Shown: piece by piece, positions 22,520 to 31,399 of the stretch
Layout of the letters: every line of letters starts with the position of its first letter
How positions within the stretch are numbered: the first letter of the stretch is position 1
Assembly: GCA_050729835.1 (NCBI GenBank)
Contig: JBOHLS010000027.1
Coordinates: 1-31,779, forward strand
DNA from: REEB95 sp050729835
GTDB lineage: Bacteria; Pseudomonadota; Alphaproteobacteria; ATCC43930; CGMCC-115725
Direction of reading: 5' to 3'
Length of the DNA: 31,779 nucleotides
Made by a program: the position numbers and the translations under genes
Notes under the pieces: model-generated
What the model was told of the DNA's origin: nothing
Databases searched by the model: none
The model's input: only the letters and a program-made list of their open reading frames with translations

Positions 22520-25500
22520 TCACCCTTTTCCGACGGCGCCCTCGCGCGCCACGCCGGCAGTCTCGGGCGGCCGATCGGCGACGACCGGCGCGCGCCGCTC
22601 GTCGTCAACGGGCAGGGCGGCGTCGAGCAACGCCCGGATGCGCGCCGCGAGATCCTCGCGCTCGAATGGCTTCTGCATCAATTCGACGCCCGGCTCGATC
22701 CGGTCGCGATCGACGACCACGTCCTGCGGATAGCCGGTCATGAACAGCACCTTCATGTCGGGCTGGATGATGCGCGCCTGATCGGCGAGATGGCGGCCGT
22801 TGATGCCGGGCATGACCACATCGGTCAACAGCAGGTGAATCCGGCGGTTGGGTTGCACCACTGTCTCGAGCGCGGCAGCGGCATTGGCGGCCTCGATCAC
22901 GTGGTAGTTGAGTTCACGCAGGATTTCGGCGACGTAGCCGAGGACGCCGGGATCGTCCTCGGCGATCAGGATGGTTTCGCCGTGGCCCGGCCGGGCGGCA
23001 GCGACCGCCGCCGCCTTGGCCCGCACCGCCTCGGGCACCGCGACGGCGGTGAAGTGCGGCAGCAGCAGGCGGATGGTGGTGCCGCGGCCGACGACGCTGT
23101 CGATCTCGACCGAGCCTTTCGACTGCTTGGCGAAGCCATAGGCCATACTAAGCCCGAGGCCGGTGCCCTTGCCCGCCGGCTTGGTGGTGAAGAACGGCTC
23201 GAAGGCGCGCGCCACGGTCTCGGGCGACATGCCGGTGCCAGTGTCGCTCACCGCCAGCATGACGTAGCGGCCAGGCGCGACGTCGCCGGCGCGGGCGGCC
23301 GCCGCATCCAGCGCGACATCGGCGGTTTGGATCTCGAGCCGCCCGCCGCGCGACATGGCGTCGTGCGCGTTGATGACGAGGTTCAGGATCACGGTCTCGA
23401 GCTGGTTGGCGTCGCAGAAACCGGGCGGCAGATCCGCCGCCAGCACGAATTCGTAGCGGATGGTCTCGCCTTGCGTGCGGCGAATCAGATCGGACATGCC
23501 GGTGATCAGCTTGTTGACGTCGACCGCGCGCGGCCGCAGCGGCTGCTTCTGGCCGTAGGCGAGCAGGCGCTGGGTCAGAGTCGCCGCGCGCGTCGCGGCG
23601 GCCGTCGCCGCGGCCACGGCCTTGCGCGCGCGGCCCTCGCCCGCGCCCAGGGCGCGGCCGGTGATCTCGAGGTTGCCGATGATGGCGGTGAGCAGATTGT
23701 TGAAGTCGTGCGCGATGCCGCCCGTGAGCCGCCCGATCGATTCCATCTTCTGGAGCTGATGCAGATGCTCTTCGGTCTGGTGCAGCACGCGCGCCGCCTC
23801 TTTCTCGGCGGTGACGTTGCGACCGATGACGTAGATGAGGCTGTCCTCCACGGTCATCGTCCAGGCGATCCAGCGATAGGTGCCATCTTTGTGGCAGAAG
23901 CGATTCTCCATGCGCACGGTGCCGATGCCGTCGGCAAGCCGGCGGCGTCCCTCGATCGAGACCGCCACATCCTCGGGGTGACGCAGCTTGCTGACGTGCA
24001 TCGCCCTGATCTCGTCCTCGCTCCAGCCGAGGGTCCGCGTCCAGGCGGGATTGAGGCTGATATAATGGCCGTCGAAAGTGCCGACGCCGAACAGGTCTTC
24101 GGAGACCTGCCAGATGCGGTCGCGCTCGCGGGTGCGGTGCGCCGCCAACCGGGCGATGCGCTGGCGTTCGCCGGTGCCGAGCATCAGCAGCGCGCCGAGC
24201 AGGCTGGTGCTGAGCACGCCGGCGATGAGCACGGCGACGCTTTGCCAGCCGCGATGCTCGGCGGTGTAGAGCGCGGTCGGCGCAGTGGCAAGAACGTAAT
24301 GCCGGCCGCCGAAATCGAAGCCCTGCTCGTAAGGCGCGCCGGGCACGACTGCCGCAAGCGTGTCGAAGAGAGGCTGATTGGCGTCGCCGTCGACCAGACG
24401 GACGCCGAGCAGCGGATGGGTCGGGCCGAGCAGCGCGTCCATGAGGACGTCCATGCGTAGCGCCAGGGCGAGGATGCCGGCCCCGTTAGCGCCGCGTGGC
24501 ACGGCCACGGTCAGCAACACGCCGGTGGGATTGCCCGGCTGCTCAACCAGCGCGACCGGCGCGGTGGCGGTGACGCGATCGCTTTCGACGGCACGGTCGA
24601 TGGCCGCGCGACGCACCGCGTCCGCCGCGAGGTCGAAACCGTATAGTGCGGCCTTGTCATCGGCCACCGCGAGATAGGTCACGGGGTAGTATTCGGGGCG
24701 GGCGCCGGCGAGGCGCAGGTGGCCGATCTCGTCGTGCTCACGGATCGTGAACCCCGGCAGCGACCGCCGCTCCATCGCTTCGAAGCCGAGGCGATGGCTG
24801 GAATCGACGCGCGGCGCCCACTCGACTGCCTTGACGGCGGGAAAGCGCTTGAGCAGTTCCTGCGCCAGATCGCGGAAGTCGCTTCGCGACTGCGGCGCCG
24901 ATCCGGCAAACGAGCGGCCGAGCTGCTCGATCAACGTGCCGTACTCGCCGAGCTGCGAGCCGGCCTTGTCGACGAGCTGTTGCGACAGCAGGCGGAACTC
25001 GAGCAGCGACTGCTCGTTCTCCCAGGCGCCGACGCGGATGAAGATGGCGACGAAGAGCGCGAAGAACAGCAGCATCGGCGCGGCGACCGAACGAAGGCGC
25101 GAGCGCCACAGCCCGCGCGGCTCGCCGAAGGCGACCATTACCAGCGGCAGGAAGAACAGGACGCCGAGCGTGTCGCCGATCCACCAGGTAAACCAGCTTC
25201 GGCCGAAATCGGCCACCGAGACCGTGCCCAGCGTGGCGAGGCCGGCGAGCGCGAGCGACGCACCGATCAGGCACAGCGCCGGCGAGGCGATGAAGAAGCG
25301 CGCGAGATCGCTGCCGTTGTCGAGTGGCGCGGGATAGCCGATCAGACGACGCAGCGACCAGCCGCCGATCGCCGCCTGGACGGTCGAGGCGGCGGCGATG
25401 ACGAACGCGGCGCCGACGGCGCCCGGCAAGCCAACGCGATAGCCGATCCAAAGATTGAGCAGCAGGGAGCCGAGGAACGTCCACGGCAGCGTCGCGCCGC

Positions 25501-25681
25501 CGCCTATCAGCATCGCCGCCATGGCGAAGCCGGCGGGCGGGAAGACCGCCGTCGCGTAACCGGGCGGGACCGCCAAGAGCAGGCCCAGGCGGCCGCTGAC
25601 GATATAGGCAACGACAAAACCCACCCCCGCCACGATCGGGCGGTGCATCACATGCGACAGGGTGCGATCAAACTTGAGCAT
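22520..25681 (-). CDS. Hybrid histidine kinase: MASE1-CHASE-PAS-HisKA-HATPase-receiver
   Basis: A protein of about 1053 aa. Residues 10-215: MASE1-like membrane sensor (PPGYATAVFPPAGFAMAAML). About 225-460: CHASE-type extracellular domain (PQSRSDFRDLAQELLKRFP...), then a helix near 482-505. About 525-635: PAS with PAC (YISLNPAWTRTLGWSEDEI). Dimerisation domain with phospho-acceptor His658 (LTGGIAHDFNNLL). ATP domain with N box LVINAHDAM and SDTGTGMSPETV, GKGTGLGLSM. C-terminal receiver with Asp954 (LLTDVVMPG). The receiver at the end, with no adjacent response regulator or HPt gene, means phosphate must go to an unlinked partner. The ATG at 25681 is chosen; TTG 25714 would add 11 residues. 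Confidence 0.92.
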   Translation of the reverse strand: MLKFDRTLSHVMHRPIVAGVGFVVAYIVSGRLGLLLAVPPGYATAVFPPAGFAMAAMLIGGGATLPWTFLGSLLLNLWIGYRVGLPGAVGAAFVIAAASTVQAAIGGWSLRRLIGYPAPLDNGSDLARFFIASPALCLIGASLALAGLATLGTVSVADFGRSWFTWWIGDTLGVLFFLPLVMVAFGEPRGLWRSRLRSVAAPMLLFFALFVAIFIRVGAWENEQSLLEFRLLSQQLVDKAGSQLGEYGTLIEQLGRSFAGSAPQSRSDFRDLAQELLKRFPAVKAVEWAPRVDSSHRLGFEAMERRSLPGFTIREHDEIGHLRLAGARPEYYPVTYLAVADDKAALYGFDLAADAVRRAAIDRAVESDRVTATAPVALVEQPGNPTGVLLTVAVPRGANGAGILALALRMDVLMDALLGPTHPLLGVRLVDGDANQPLFDTLAAVVPGAPYEQGFDFGGRHYVLATAPTALYTAEHRGWQSVAVLIAGVLSTSLLGALLMLGTGERQRIARLAAHRTRERDRIWQVSEDLFGVGTFDGHYISLNPAWTRTLGWSEDEIRAMHVSKLRHPEDVAVSIEGRRRLADGIGTVRMENRFCHKDGTYRWIAWTMTVEDSLIYVIGRNVTAEKEAARVLHQTEEHLHQLQKMESIGRLTGGIAHDFNNLLTAIIGNLEITGRALGAGEGRARKAVAAATAAATRAATLTQRLLAYGQKQPLRPRAVDVNKLITGMSDLIRRTQGETIRYEFVLAADLPPGFCDANQLETVILNLVINAHDAMSRGGRLEIQTADVALDAAAARAGDVAPGRYVMLAVSDTGTGMSPETVARAFEPFFTTKPAGKGTGLGLSMAYGFAKQSKGSVEIDSVVGRGTTIRLLLPHFTAVAVPEAVRAKAAAVAAARPGHGETILIAEDDPGVLGYVAEILRELNYHVIEAANAAAALETVVQPNRRIHLLLTDVVMPGINGRHLADQARIIQPDMKVLFMTGYPQDVVVDRDRIEPGVELMQKPFEREDLAARIRALLDAALPVDDERRAPVVADRPPETAGVAREGAVGKG

Positions 25682-25792
25682 CGCCACAGGCGTCCGCAGG
25701 CGTGCGAACAACAAAACCGAAAAAAAGCAAATCTTCTAACAGGAGCCCCGCCCAAACGTGCGATTGATGCCGAGGAGCACGTTCGCCATCGT

Positions 25793-25834
25793 AAAAGGTA
25801 TCACCTTATGGCAAGGGCCGAAAGCGCCCTGGCC
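25793..25834. terminator. Hairpins after the acyl-CoA-dehydrogenase-like gene
   Basis: GGCAAGGGC (25810-25818) pairs with GCCCTGGCC (25826-25834) with one mismatch, and on the minus strand the palindrome AAGGTGATACCTT with TTTT follows. Position just beyond the stop at 25854 fits a terminator for the minus-strand operon. Confidence 0.4.
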
Positions 25835-25853
25835 GGGCCGGATACCTGCGGCT

Positions 25854-26921
25854 TCAGCCGGCGAGCACCACCAGCTCCTTGCGCAGATGCTTGCCGGCGG
25901 GCGTGAGGATGGCGACGAAATAGGCTTCGCGCAGCCGGCGTTGGGCGCGCGCGGTGCGCACATAGCCGCGGGCGCCGAGATGCAGCATGGCAGCATGCGC
26001 CGCCTTGATCGCCCAGTCGCCGGCGTCGATGCGCGACTGGAGCACGCGGCGGATATAATCGCGGTCGGTGGCGAGCGGCGTAGCGCAGAGCGCCTCGGTC
26101 TCGCGCTCGAGCCGCTCGAGCGCCTCGGCGATCGGCTCGGCTTGTTCCGGCAGGTAGCGATTGACGTGGCCGAGCGAGCGCGCGGCGCGCGCGATCATGG
26201 CCAGGCAGTCGCGCATCAAGCCGATCGCCATGCCGTTCTGCAGCAGGATGAAGGTCGGGCGGATTTTCGGCACCAGCACTTCGGCCGGCACGGCGAGCAC
26301 CCGCGCGTCGGGCACGAAGCAATCGTGCAGCGCCACCGCCCAGGTGCGCGTGCCGTCGAGGGCGAGGAACTGCGCGCGCTGTCCGGCCTTGACGCCTGTC
26401 ATGTCGGTATCGAGCAACGCCATGACGTGGCTGCCGTCCTCGACGCCGAGAATGGCGCCGAAGACGTGGCCGGGGCCGAGATTGGAGACGAACGGCACCT
26501 GACCGCTGACGCGGTAGCCGCCCGCCGCCTTGCGGCCTTTAAGGCGGATCGGCTCGATGCCGGCGAAGGCCTTCATCGGATTGGACAGCGCCGTGCCGCC
26601 GAGCTGCTCGCCGCGCGCGACCGGGCGGAGATAATGCGCGCACAGGGATTCGTTCGGCGTCACCGCAAGATACCAGGCGCAGGCGTCCTGGCACCACATG
26701 CAGAAGGCGGTGGCGCCGCACTCCTCGGCGACCAGCGCGATGGCGCGCACGCCGTCCCACAGACGCCCCTCGCCGTCCGCCGCGCCGACATGCGCGCCAT
26801 AGGCGCCGGCGGCGCCAAGCGCGCGCAGAACGTCCTCGGGGTAATAGCCCTCGAGGTCGATGCGGGTGGCGAGCGGCGCGAGCTCCTGCGCGACGATCGC
26901 GCGCAGACGGTCGAAGTCCAC
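25854..26921 (-). CDS. Acyl-CoA-dehydrogenase-like flavoprotein
   Basis: About 355 aa from GTG 26921. It has the helical N-terminal part (DLEGYYPEDVLRALGAAGAYGAHVG, IALVAEECGATAFCMWCQDACAWYL), a middle beta domain (SNPMKAFAGIEP..., RVSGQVPFVSNLGPG) and a C-terminal helical bundle (RDCLAMIARAARSLGHVNRYL, RRLREAYFVAIL). The order is that of the acyl-CoA dehydrogenase / flavin monooxygenase (DszC/SfnB) superfamily. I cannot see the catalytic Glu with certainty. Being last in an ABC-transporter/OsmC operon, it may oxidise or desulfurise the imported compound, as SfnB-like proteins are proposed to. The true start could be TTG 26993. No ribosome-binding site is clear. Confidence 0.72.
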   Translation of the reverse strand: MDFDRLRAIVAQELAPLATRIDLEGYYPEDVLRALGAAGAYGAHVGAADGEGRLWDGVRAIALVAEECGATAFCMWCQDACAWYLAVTPNESLCAHYLRPVARGEQLGGTALSNPMKAFAGIEPIRLKGRKAAGGYRVSGQVPFVSNLGPGHVFGAILGVEDGSHVMALLDTDMTGVKAGQRAQFLALDGTRTWAVALHDCFVPDARVLAVPAEVLVPKIRPTFILLQNGMAIGLMRDCLAMIARAARSLGHVNRYLPEQAEPIAEALERLERETEALCATPLATDRDYIRRVLQSRIDAGDWAIKAAHAAMLHLGARGYVRTARAQRRLREAYFVAILTPAGKHLRKELVVLAG

Positions 26922-26982
26922 CGGCGGCGGCGACGCTCGCCGGCGCGACGACGCCGCGGCGCGGCCGCCTACGGCCGCACCT

Positions 26983-27504
26983 TTAGGCAAGATTGACGCT
27001 GACCGGAACGGCATTGCGGAAGGTGCCGGTGACCGGCGACCAGCGCACGGCGTGCGCCACCAGCTCGTCGAGGGTCTTGCGGTCGGCGTCGCCCTCGACA
27101 TGGGCCTTGATACGCACGGCGGTGAAGCCGACGGGCTTCTCGCCGGTGTCGCCGACGCCCCACACCGACGTGATGTTGATGTCGCCTTCGAGCTCGAGCT
27201 CGATGCGGCTCAAGGCGATGCCGCGATGGATGGCGTTGGCGTGGATGCCGACCGAGATGCACGAGCCGAGCGCCGCCAGCGCCGCCTCGGATGGATTGGG
27301 CGCGGTGTCGTCGCCAAGCAGCACCGGCGGCTCGTCGACGACATGCGCGGGCAAGTTGCGGATGTAATTGAGGTGGCGGAAACGGCCTTCCGCGACCGTG
27401 CGGCACTTCGCGGTGCGCACCTGGGTCGGATCGGACTTGCCCTTGGCCGCGAGCTTTTCGAGGCCGTCCTTGTCGACCGGCGCCAGTCGGGTTTTTGTCG
27501 TCAT
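26983..27504 (-). CDS. OsmC-like protein lacking the second cysteine
   Basis: This 173-aa protein has AAGGAG 7 nt before the ATG. The OsmC/Ohr fold is shown by PSEAALAALGSCISVGIHANAIHRG (conserved Cys and helix), ELELEGDINITSVWGVG, and KTLDELVAHAVRWSPVTGTFRNAVPVSV. In OsmC and Ohr a second Cys sits in the CPV motif of the last region; here the corresponding position reads SPV, Ser for Cys. Organic-peroxide reduction by the two-Cys mechanism is thus unlikely. A different role in the operon, such as handling a thiol or an activated intermediate, is inference. It lies between the permease and the flavoprotein. Confidence 0.85.
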   Translation of the reverse strand: MTTKTRLAPVDKDGLEKLAAKGKSDPTQVRTAKCRTVAEGRFRHLNYIRNLPAHVVDEPPVLLGDDTAPNPSEAALAALGSCISVGIHANAIHRGIALSRIELELEGDINITSVWGVGDTGEKPVGFTAVRIKAHVEGDADRKTLDELVAHAVRWSPVTGTFRNAVPVSVNLA

Positions 27505-27528
27505 GTCGTTGCTCCTTGCGTGAAAAAG

Positions 27529-28359
27529 TCAGTTGTCGGGATGCCAGGCATAGCGGCGGATCAGCGCTACGCAGCAGGAATCCATCGCGAAGCCCAAGAG
27601 GCCGATGAATAGCACGATCGCCGCCAGATTGTCGTAGCGCAACGTGTCGCGCGCGTCGTTGATGGCGTAGCCGAGGCCCGAGGTGACGCCGAGGAATTCC
27701 GCCGGCACCAGGATGATCCAGGCGACGCCGAGCGCCAGGCGCACGCCGGTCAGGATGTCCTGCGCCACCGCGGGCAAGGTGATGCGCCACAGCATGCGCG
27801 CCGGACCAGCGCCGAGATTGCGCGCCACCTTGTGCCAGTTGGGATGCAGCTTGCGCAGGCCATTGGCGGTGGCGAAGGTCACCGGCCAGACCGCGGCGGC
27901 GGCGATCAGGAAAACGATCGCGCCGTCCCAGGTGGCGAAGGCCATGACGGCAATCGGCATCCAGGCCAGGGGGCTGATCATGCGCAGGAACTGGAACGGC
28001 ACGTGGGTCATCTGCTGGAAGGCGCGGCTGCGGCCGATGGCGATGCCGACCGGCACGCCGATGAGCGTGGCGATGGCGAGGCCCTGGCCGATGCGCGACA
28101 GGCTGGCCAGCGCTTGCGGCCAGATCTTGCCGCCGACGGCGAGATGGACGAGTGCCACGATCGCCGGCGCCGGCGCGAAATTGCCGAAGGCGGCAGTGTC
28201 GGGATTGGCGGCGATAATCGCGCCGCCGAGCCACCAGATGGCGAGCAGCGCGGCGATGCCGATCAGCGGATAAAGCACGCCGGCCGGCACGCGCAGCCAG
28301 CGCCACAGCAGCACGCCGGGCTCGGTCGAACGGGCGAAGACGAGCGAAATTCCGGTCAT
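27529..28359 (-). CDS. ABC transporter permease (SsuC/TauC/NrtB type)
   Basis: This 276-aa protein has six or so membrane helices. The cytoplasmic EAA-like loop ANGLRKLHPNWHKVARNLGAGPARMLWRITLPA contacts the ATPase. The start GVLYPLIGIAALLAIWWLG and the order of helices match permeases of the nitrate/sulfonate/taurine class. The start ATG overlaps the solute-binding gene stop by 4 nt (ATGA), so the pair is translationally coupled. OsmC follows after 24 nt. Confidence 0.92.
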   Translation of the reverse strand: MTGISLVFARSTEPGVLLWRWLRVPAGVLYPLIGIAALLAIWWLGGAIIAANPDTAAFGNFAPAPAIVALVHLAVGGKIWPQALASLSRIGQGLAIATLIGVPVGIAIGRSRAFQQMTHVPFQFLRMISPLAWMPIAVMAFATWDGAIVFLIAAAAVWPVTFATANGLRKLHPNWHKVARNLGAGPARMLWRITLPAVAQDILTGVRLALGVAWIILVPAEFLGVTSGLGYAINDARDTLRYDNLAAIVLFIGLLGFAMDSCCVALIRRYAWHPDN

Positions 28360-29588
28360 ACCTCGACGATTTCCTGGCGGTCGAAGGGATGCGCCGGATC
28401 GACGCCGACGGTCTTGGCCCAGCCGGGAAACTTGCCGAGCGCGGCGCGCACATGAGTGTAATCGACTAGGTCCTTGGCGACGAACTCCGGATCGAGACCC
28501 TTCAGGAACGTGGTGTCGCCGGCGACCACGGTCTCATTCATTGCCTTGACCACGAGCTTGGTGGCCGAGGGATAGGGCCAGGGCTGGAAATCGATGCGGT
28601 GATTGTGCCATTGGGCCTCGTGCTCGATGGCGTGCATCGGCCCATAGAAGCTCACGTCGTAATAGTTCATGGCGCGGTCGACGACGGCGCCCGGCACCGG
28701 CAGATAGCCCTTGCCGTCGGCCGACAGCATCTGCGCCACTTCTTTGCGGTTCTGCGAGGCGTAGAGTTCGGCGCGGACGATGGCGTTGACGATCTTCTGC
28801 GTCCATTGCGGCCGGCGCGTGACGTTGTTCTCGTGCATGGTGATGACGCAGCAGGGGTGGTTCTTCCAGATGTCGCCGGTGAAGCGCAGCATGCGCGCCT
28901 TGGCCTTGAGCTCGCCCAGAGCGTTGAACGGCTCGGCGACGATGTAGCCATCGATCTTGCGGGCGGCGAGGCCGGCGGTCATTTCAGGCGGCGCCATCAC
29001 CTGGAGGTTGCATTCGTCCGCCGCCAGCTTGGCGGTCTGCGACTTGATCACCGCCTTCACGCCGACTTTGCGCAGCGCCATCTGCAGCATGATGTTGTGG
29101 TTCGAATACCAGAACGGCACGGCGATCTGCTTGCCGCCGAGATCGGCGAAGTTCTTGATGCCGGTCTCGTGGCCGACAACGATGCCCGAGCCGTTGGTGT
29201 GGCCCCAGGCCATGATCTTGGCCGGGATCTTGTTGTTGTAGCGCATCCACACCGGCACCGGATTGAGCAGGTGGACGACGTTGAAGCGCCGCGCGACGAA
29301 GGCCTCGGCGATCTCGGCCCAGCCGCGGATCAGTGTCGGCTTCGCCACCTTCAGGCCTTCGTCTTCGAAATAGCCCCTGGCGTGCGCCACCAGCAGCGAG
29401 GCGGCGTCGGTGATCGGCAGGTAGCCGATGCGCACGATCTCGTCGGCATCGGCATCGGCGGCACGCGCACGTTCAGGCAGCGTCGCGGCCAACGCGGCAA
29501 GGCCGCCGGCGGCGAAATAATCCAGCAAGTCGCGGCGCGAGACGTGGCGCAGCGCCGCCGCGGTCAGGGGAAAATCGTCACCATGCAT
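28356..29588 (-). CDS. ABC substrate-binding protein (NrtA/SsuA/CmpA-like, Tat signal)
   Basis: This 410-aa protein has a twin-arginine start (VSRRDLLDYFAAGGLAALAATL, Arg-Arg near 18-19), so it is probably exported folded. The mature part reads EIVRIGYLPITDAASLLVAHARGYF, then FVARRFNVVHLLNPVPVWMRY and AARKIDGYIVAEPFNALGELK, which is the periplasmic-binding fold of the nitrate/aliphatic-sulfonate/bicarbonate class. It shows two adjacent Cys (HPCCVITMH) that could pair. The exact ligand cannot be told from sequence. It lies 39 nt after the ATPase gene. Confidence 0.9.
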   Translation of the reverse strand: MHGDDFPLTAAALRHVSRRDLLDYFAAGGLAALAATLPERARAADADADEIVRIGYLPITDAASLLVAHARGYFEDEGLKVAKPTLIRGWAEIAEAFVARRFNVVHLLNPVPVWMRYNNKIPAKIMAWGHTNGSGIVVGHETGIKNFADLGGKQIAVPFWYSNHNIMLQMALRKVGVKAVIKSQTAKLAADECNLQVMAPPEMTAGLAARKIDGYIVAEPFNALGELKAKARMLRFTGDIWKNHPCCVITMHENNVTRRPQWTQKIVNAIVRAELYASQNRKEVAQMLSADGKGYLPVPGAVVDRAMNYYDVSFYGPMHAIEHEAQWHNHRIDFQPWPYPSATKLVVKAMNETVVAGDTTFLKGLDPEFVAKDLVDYTHVRAALGKFPGWAKTVGVDPAHPFDRQEIVEV

Positions 29589-29627
29589 GAGATAAGGACC
29601 TTTCAGATCAAGGTTGCGCGTGCCGCC

Positions 29628-30407
29628 CTAACTCGCCGCTGCCAACACGGCGGCGCCCTGGTCGGCGTTGTGGAAAAGATCGGCGAGCTGCGCGCGCATG
29701 CGGCGGAACTCCATGGTCTCGCGCTTGCGCGTGCCCTCGATGGTGACGGCGACCTGGCCGACGATGCGACCGGGCCGTCCGGCCAGAACCAAGACGCGGT
29801 CGGCGAGCGTGATCGCCTCGTCGAAATCGTGGCTGACGATCACCACGGTGAGGCCGAGACGGCGGGCGATCTCGCGCACCTCGTATTGCAGCGCGACGCG
29901 GGTCAGCGGATCGAGGCCGGAGAATGGCTCGTCGAGCAATAGCACCTCGGGCTCGGGCGCCAGCGAACGGGCGAAGGCGACGCGTTGCTGCTGGCCGCCG
30001 GAGAGTCGCTGGACGTTGGCGTCAGCCCACTCCTCGAGCTGCACCAGCTTGAGCAAGGCGGCGACGCGCTCCTTGGCCTGCTTGCCGCGGCCGGCGAAGT
30101 CGAGGCCGATGGCGATGTTCTGCGCCGCGCTCATCCAGGGATAGAGCGAGGGCTCCTGGAACATCAGGATGCAAGCCGGCGACGGCGCGACGACCGGCTT
30201 CTCGGCGACGAAAACCCGGCCGGCGGACGGCCGCGCGAAGCCGGCGATGAGCTGGAGCAGTGTCGACTTGCCGCCGCCACTGCGGCCGACGACGGCGACG
30301 ATCTCGCCCTTGCCGACGGCGAAGCTGACGTCTTCGAGTACGCCCTGCCCCCGGCCATAGTGGTGCGCGAGCGCCTCGACCCTGATGCTGCGGACGGCTT
30401 GATCCAT
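29628..30407 (-). CDS. ABC transporter ATP-binding protein (SsuB/TauB/NrtD type)
   Basis: This 259-aa protein has Walker A GRSGGGKST, Q-loop FQEPSLYPWMS, signature LSGGQQQR, Walker B EVLLLDEPFSGLD and the switch SHDFDEAI; all are intact. It is the first gene of the minus-strand operon ABC-SBP-permease-OsmC-flavoprotein. The ATG at 30407 is chosen because the upstream frame is AT-rich and unlike a protein. It drives import of the substrate bound by the next gene's product. Confidence 0.93.
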   Translation of the reverse strand: MDQAVRSIRVEALAHHYGRGQGVLEDVSFAVGKGEIVAVVGRSGGGKSTLLQLIAGFARPSAGRVFVAEKPVVAPSPACILMFQEPSLYPWMSAAQNIAIGLDFAGRGKQAKERVAALLKLVQLEEWADANVQRLSGGQQQRVAFARSLAPEPEVLLLDEPFSGLDPLTRVALQYEVREIARRLGLTVVIVSHDFDEAITLADRVLVLAGRPGRIVGQVAVTIEGTRKRETMEFRRMRAQLADLFHNADQGAAVLAAAS

Positions 30408-30893
30408 CGATCCGGCTCGCCAAAGCCCGATTTCAACGAACGATATATGTGGATAGGACGATTTACATACTATAGCGCTGCATAATATTGATATATAACA
30501 TTTTTCGTATGTTGTTCGGCAAAAACCGATCATTATCCGCCGGCCTCAGGTCCCTCATAGCGTGACGCTCCGACGACGCGGCGATGACCGTTGGACGACG
30601 CTTCGATGACGGCAACGGAAAATTGTGCACAAGTTTATCCACAGCGGTGGGTAACTCGCCTGGCCTGTGACCCAACTCGGTAAGATTATTTGGGTTGCCT
30701 AGGGTATTCACCCGATGGACGAAAGCCGTACGGTGGCGGCAAAGTGTCTGCGGAACGACCTCGACGCTCCATCGTCGCCCCGGCCCTCCGGTATCGACCC
30801 GAGAACGTCGAGGGGATCACTCTAAAAATCTCGTGATCGAATCCCGGCGCCAGCACCGGGTGCTGGCACCTAACATTTCCAAAGTGAGACGCT
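30408..30893. promoter_or_regulatory. AT-rich divergent intergenic region between ABC operon and phasin
   Basis: This 486-nt stretch holds no credible gene. Its first part (about 30435-30530) is far more AT-rich than the rest of the window. A minus-strand promoter candidate there has TTGCCG (517-522) and GTTATA (494-499), spaced 17. Six-nt inverted repeats ACATAC (465-470) and GTATGT (507-512) flank it. Toward the phasin, GGAAC-N16-CGTC (30752-30776) resembles an EcfG-type general-stress promoter. The remaining 200 nt show nothing definite. Confidence 0.4.
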
Positions 30894-31367
30894 ATGGCTA
30901 GAACCAACGGAACCATCACCGACGCCGGCGTCGGCGGCAACTCGTTCGCCAAGTTGATAGGCGAATGGCCGATGTTCGCCTTCAACTACGAGGCGATTCT
31001 CGACGGCCAACGCCGCAACTGGGCGGCGCTGGTGGAAGCCAACAAGGTTTGGAGCGACAACGCCCAGGCGTTGGCGACGCGGCAAATGGAGCTGGCGCGC
31101 CAGGCGATGCACGACTTCGCCGAACTGGTCGAGGAGACGATGCGCAAGCCGGGCGCGTTCGAGGACCAGATCGGCAAGAGCGCCGTCTGCACGCGCCACG
31201 CGCTCGAAGGCATCTGCGACCTCGCCGACCACGCCACCAAATCGGGCACTGAGGTGATGAAGCTCTTCAACAAGCGGATGAGCGAAACGCTCGACGACGC
31301 GCGCGGCTATGCCAAGCGCGCGCCGCATGCGACGTCCGGCGCGGCGCACGCCGCGGCGGCGGACTAG
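30894..31367 (+). CDS. Phasin family protein
   Basis: This 157-aa protein has no signal peptide and is mostly helix. The core YEAILDGQRRNWAALVEANKV, WSDNAQALATRQMELARQAM, and TKSGTEVMKLFNKRMSETLDD matches the phasin_2-type proteins that coat polyhydroxyalkanoate granules in Alphaproteobacteria. The C-terminal Ala/His-rich tail (HATSGAAHAAAAD) is typical of a flexible end. No PHA synthase is in the window. A possible stress-sigma promoter lies 118 nt upstream. Confidence 0.88.
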   Translation: MARTNGTITDAGVGGNSFAKLIGEWPMFAFNYEAILDGQRRNWAALVEANKVWSDNAQALATRQMELARQAMHDFAELVEETMRKPGAFEDQIGKSAVCTRHALEGICDLADHATKSGTEVMKLFNKRMSETLDDARGYAKRAPHATSGAAHAAAAD

Positions 31368-31399
31368 CGGACCCACGGCCCAAGTCAGGGAGAGAAACG

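Noticed and set aside
22202..24460. A 752-codon open frame on the plus strand opposite the histidine kinase
   Set aside because: It is the antisense shadow of a domain-rich kinase gene in GC-rich DNA; its translation is Arg/Gly/Asp/His-rich with no family pattern.
26921..27101. N-terminal extension of the flavoprotein to 27101
   Set aside because: It would overlap the OsmC-like gene by over 100 nt and reads as Arg/Ser/Pro-rich low-complexity sequence.
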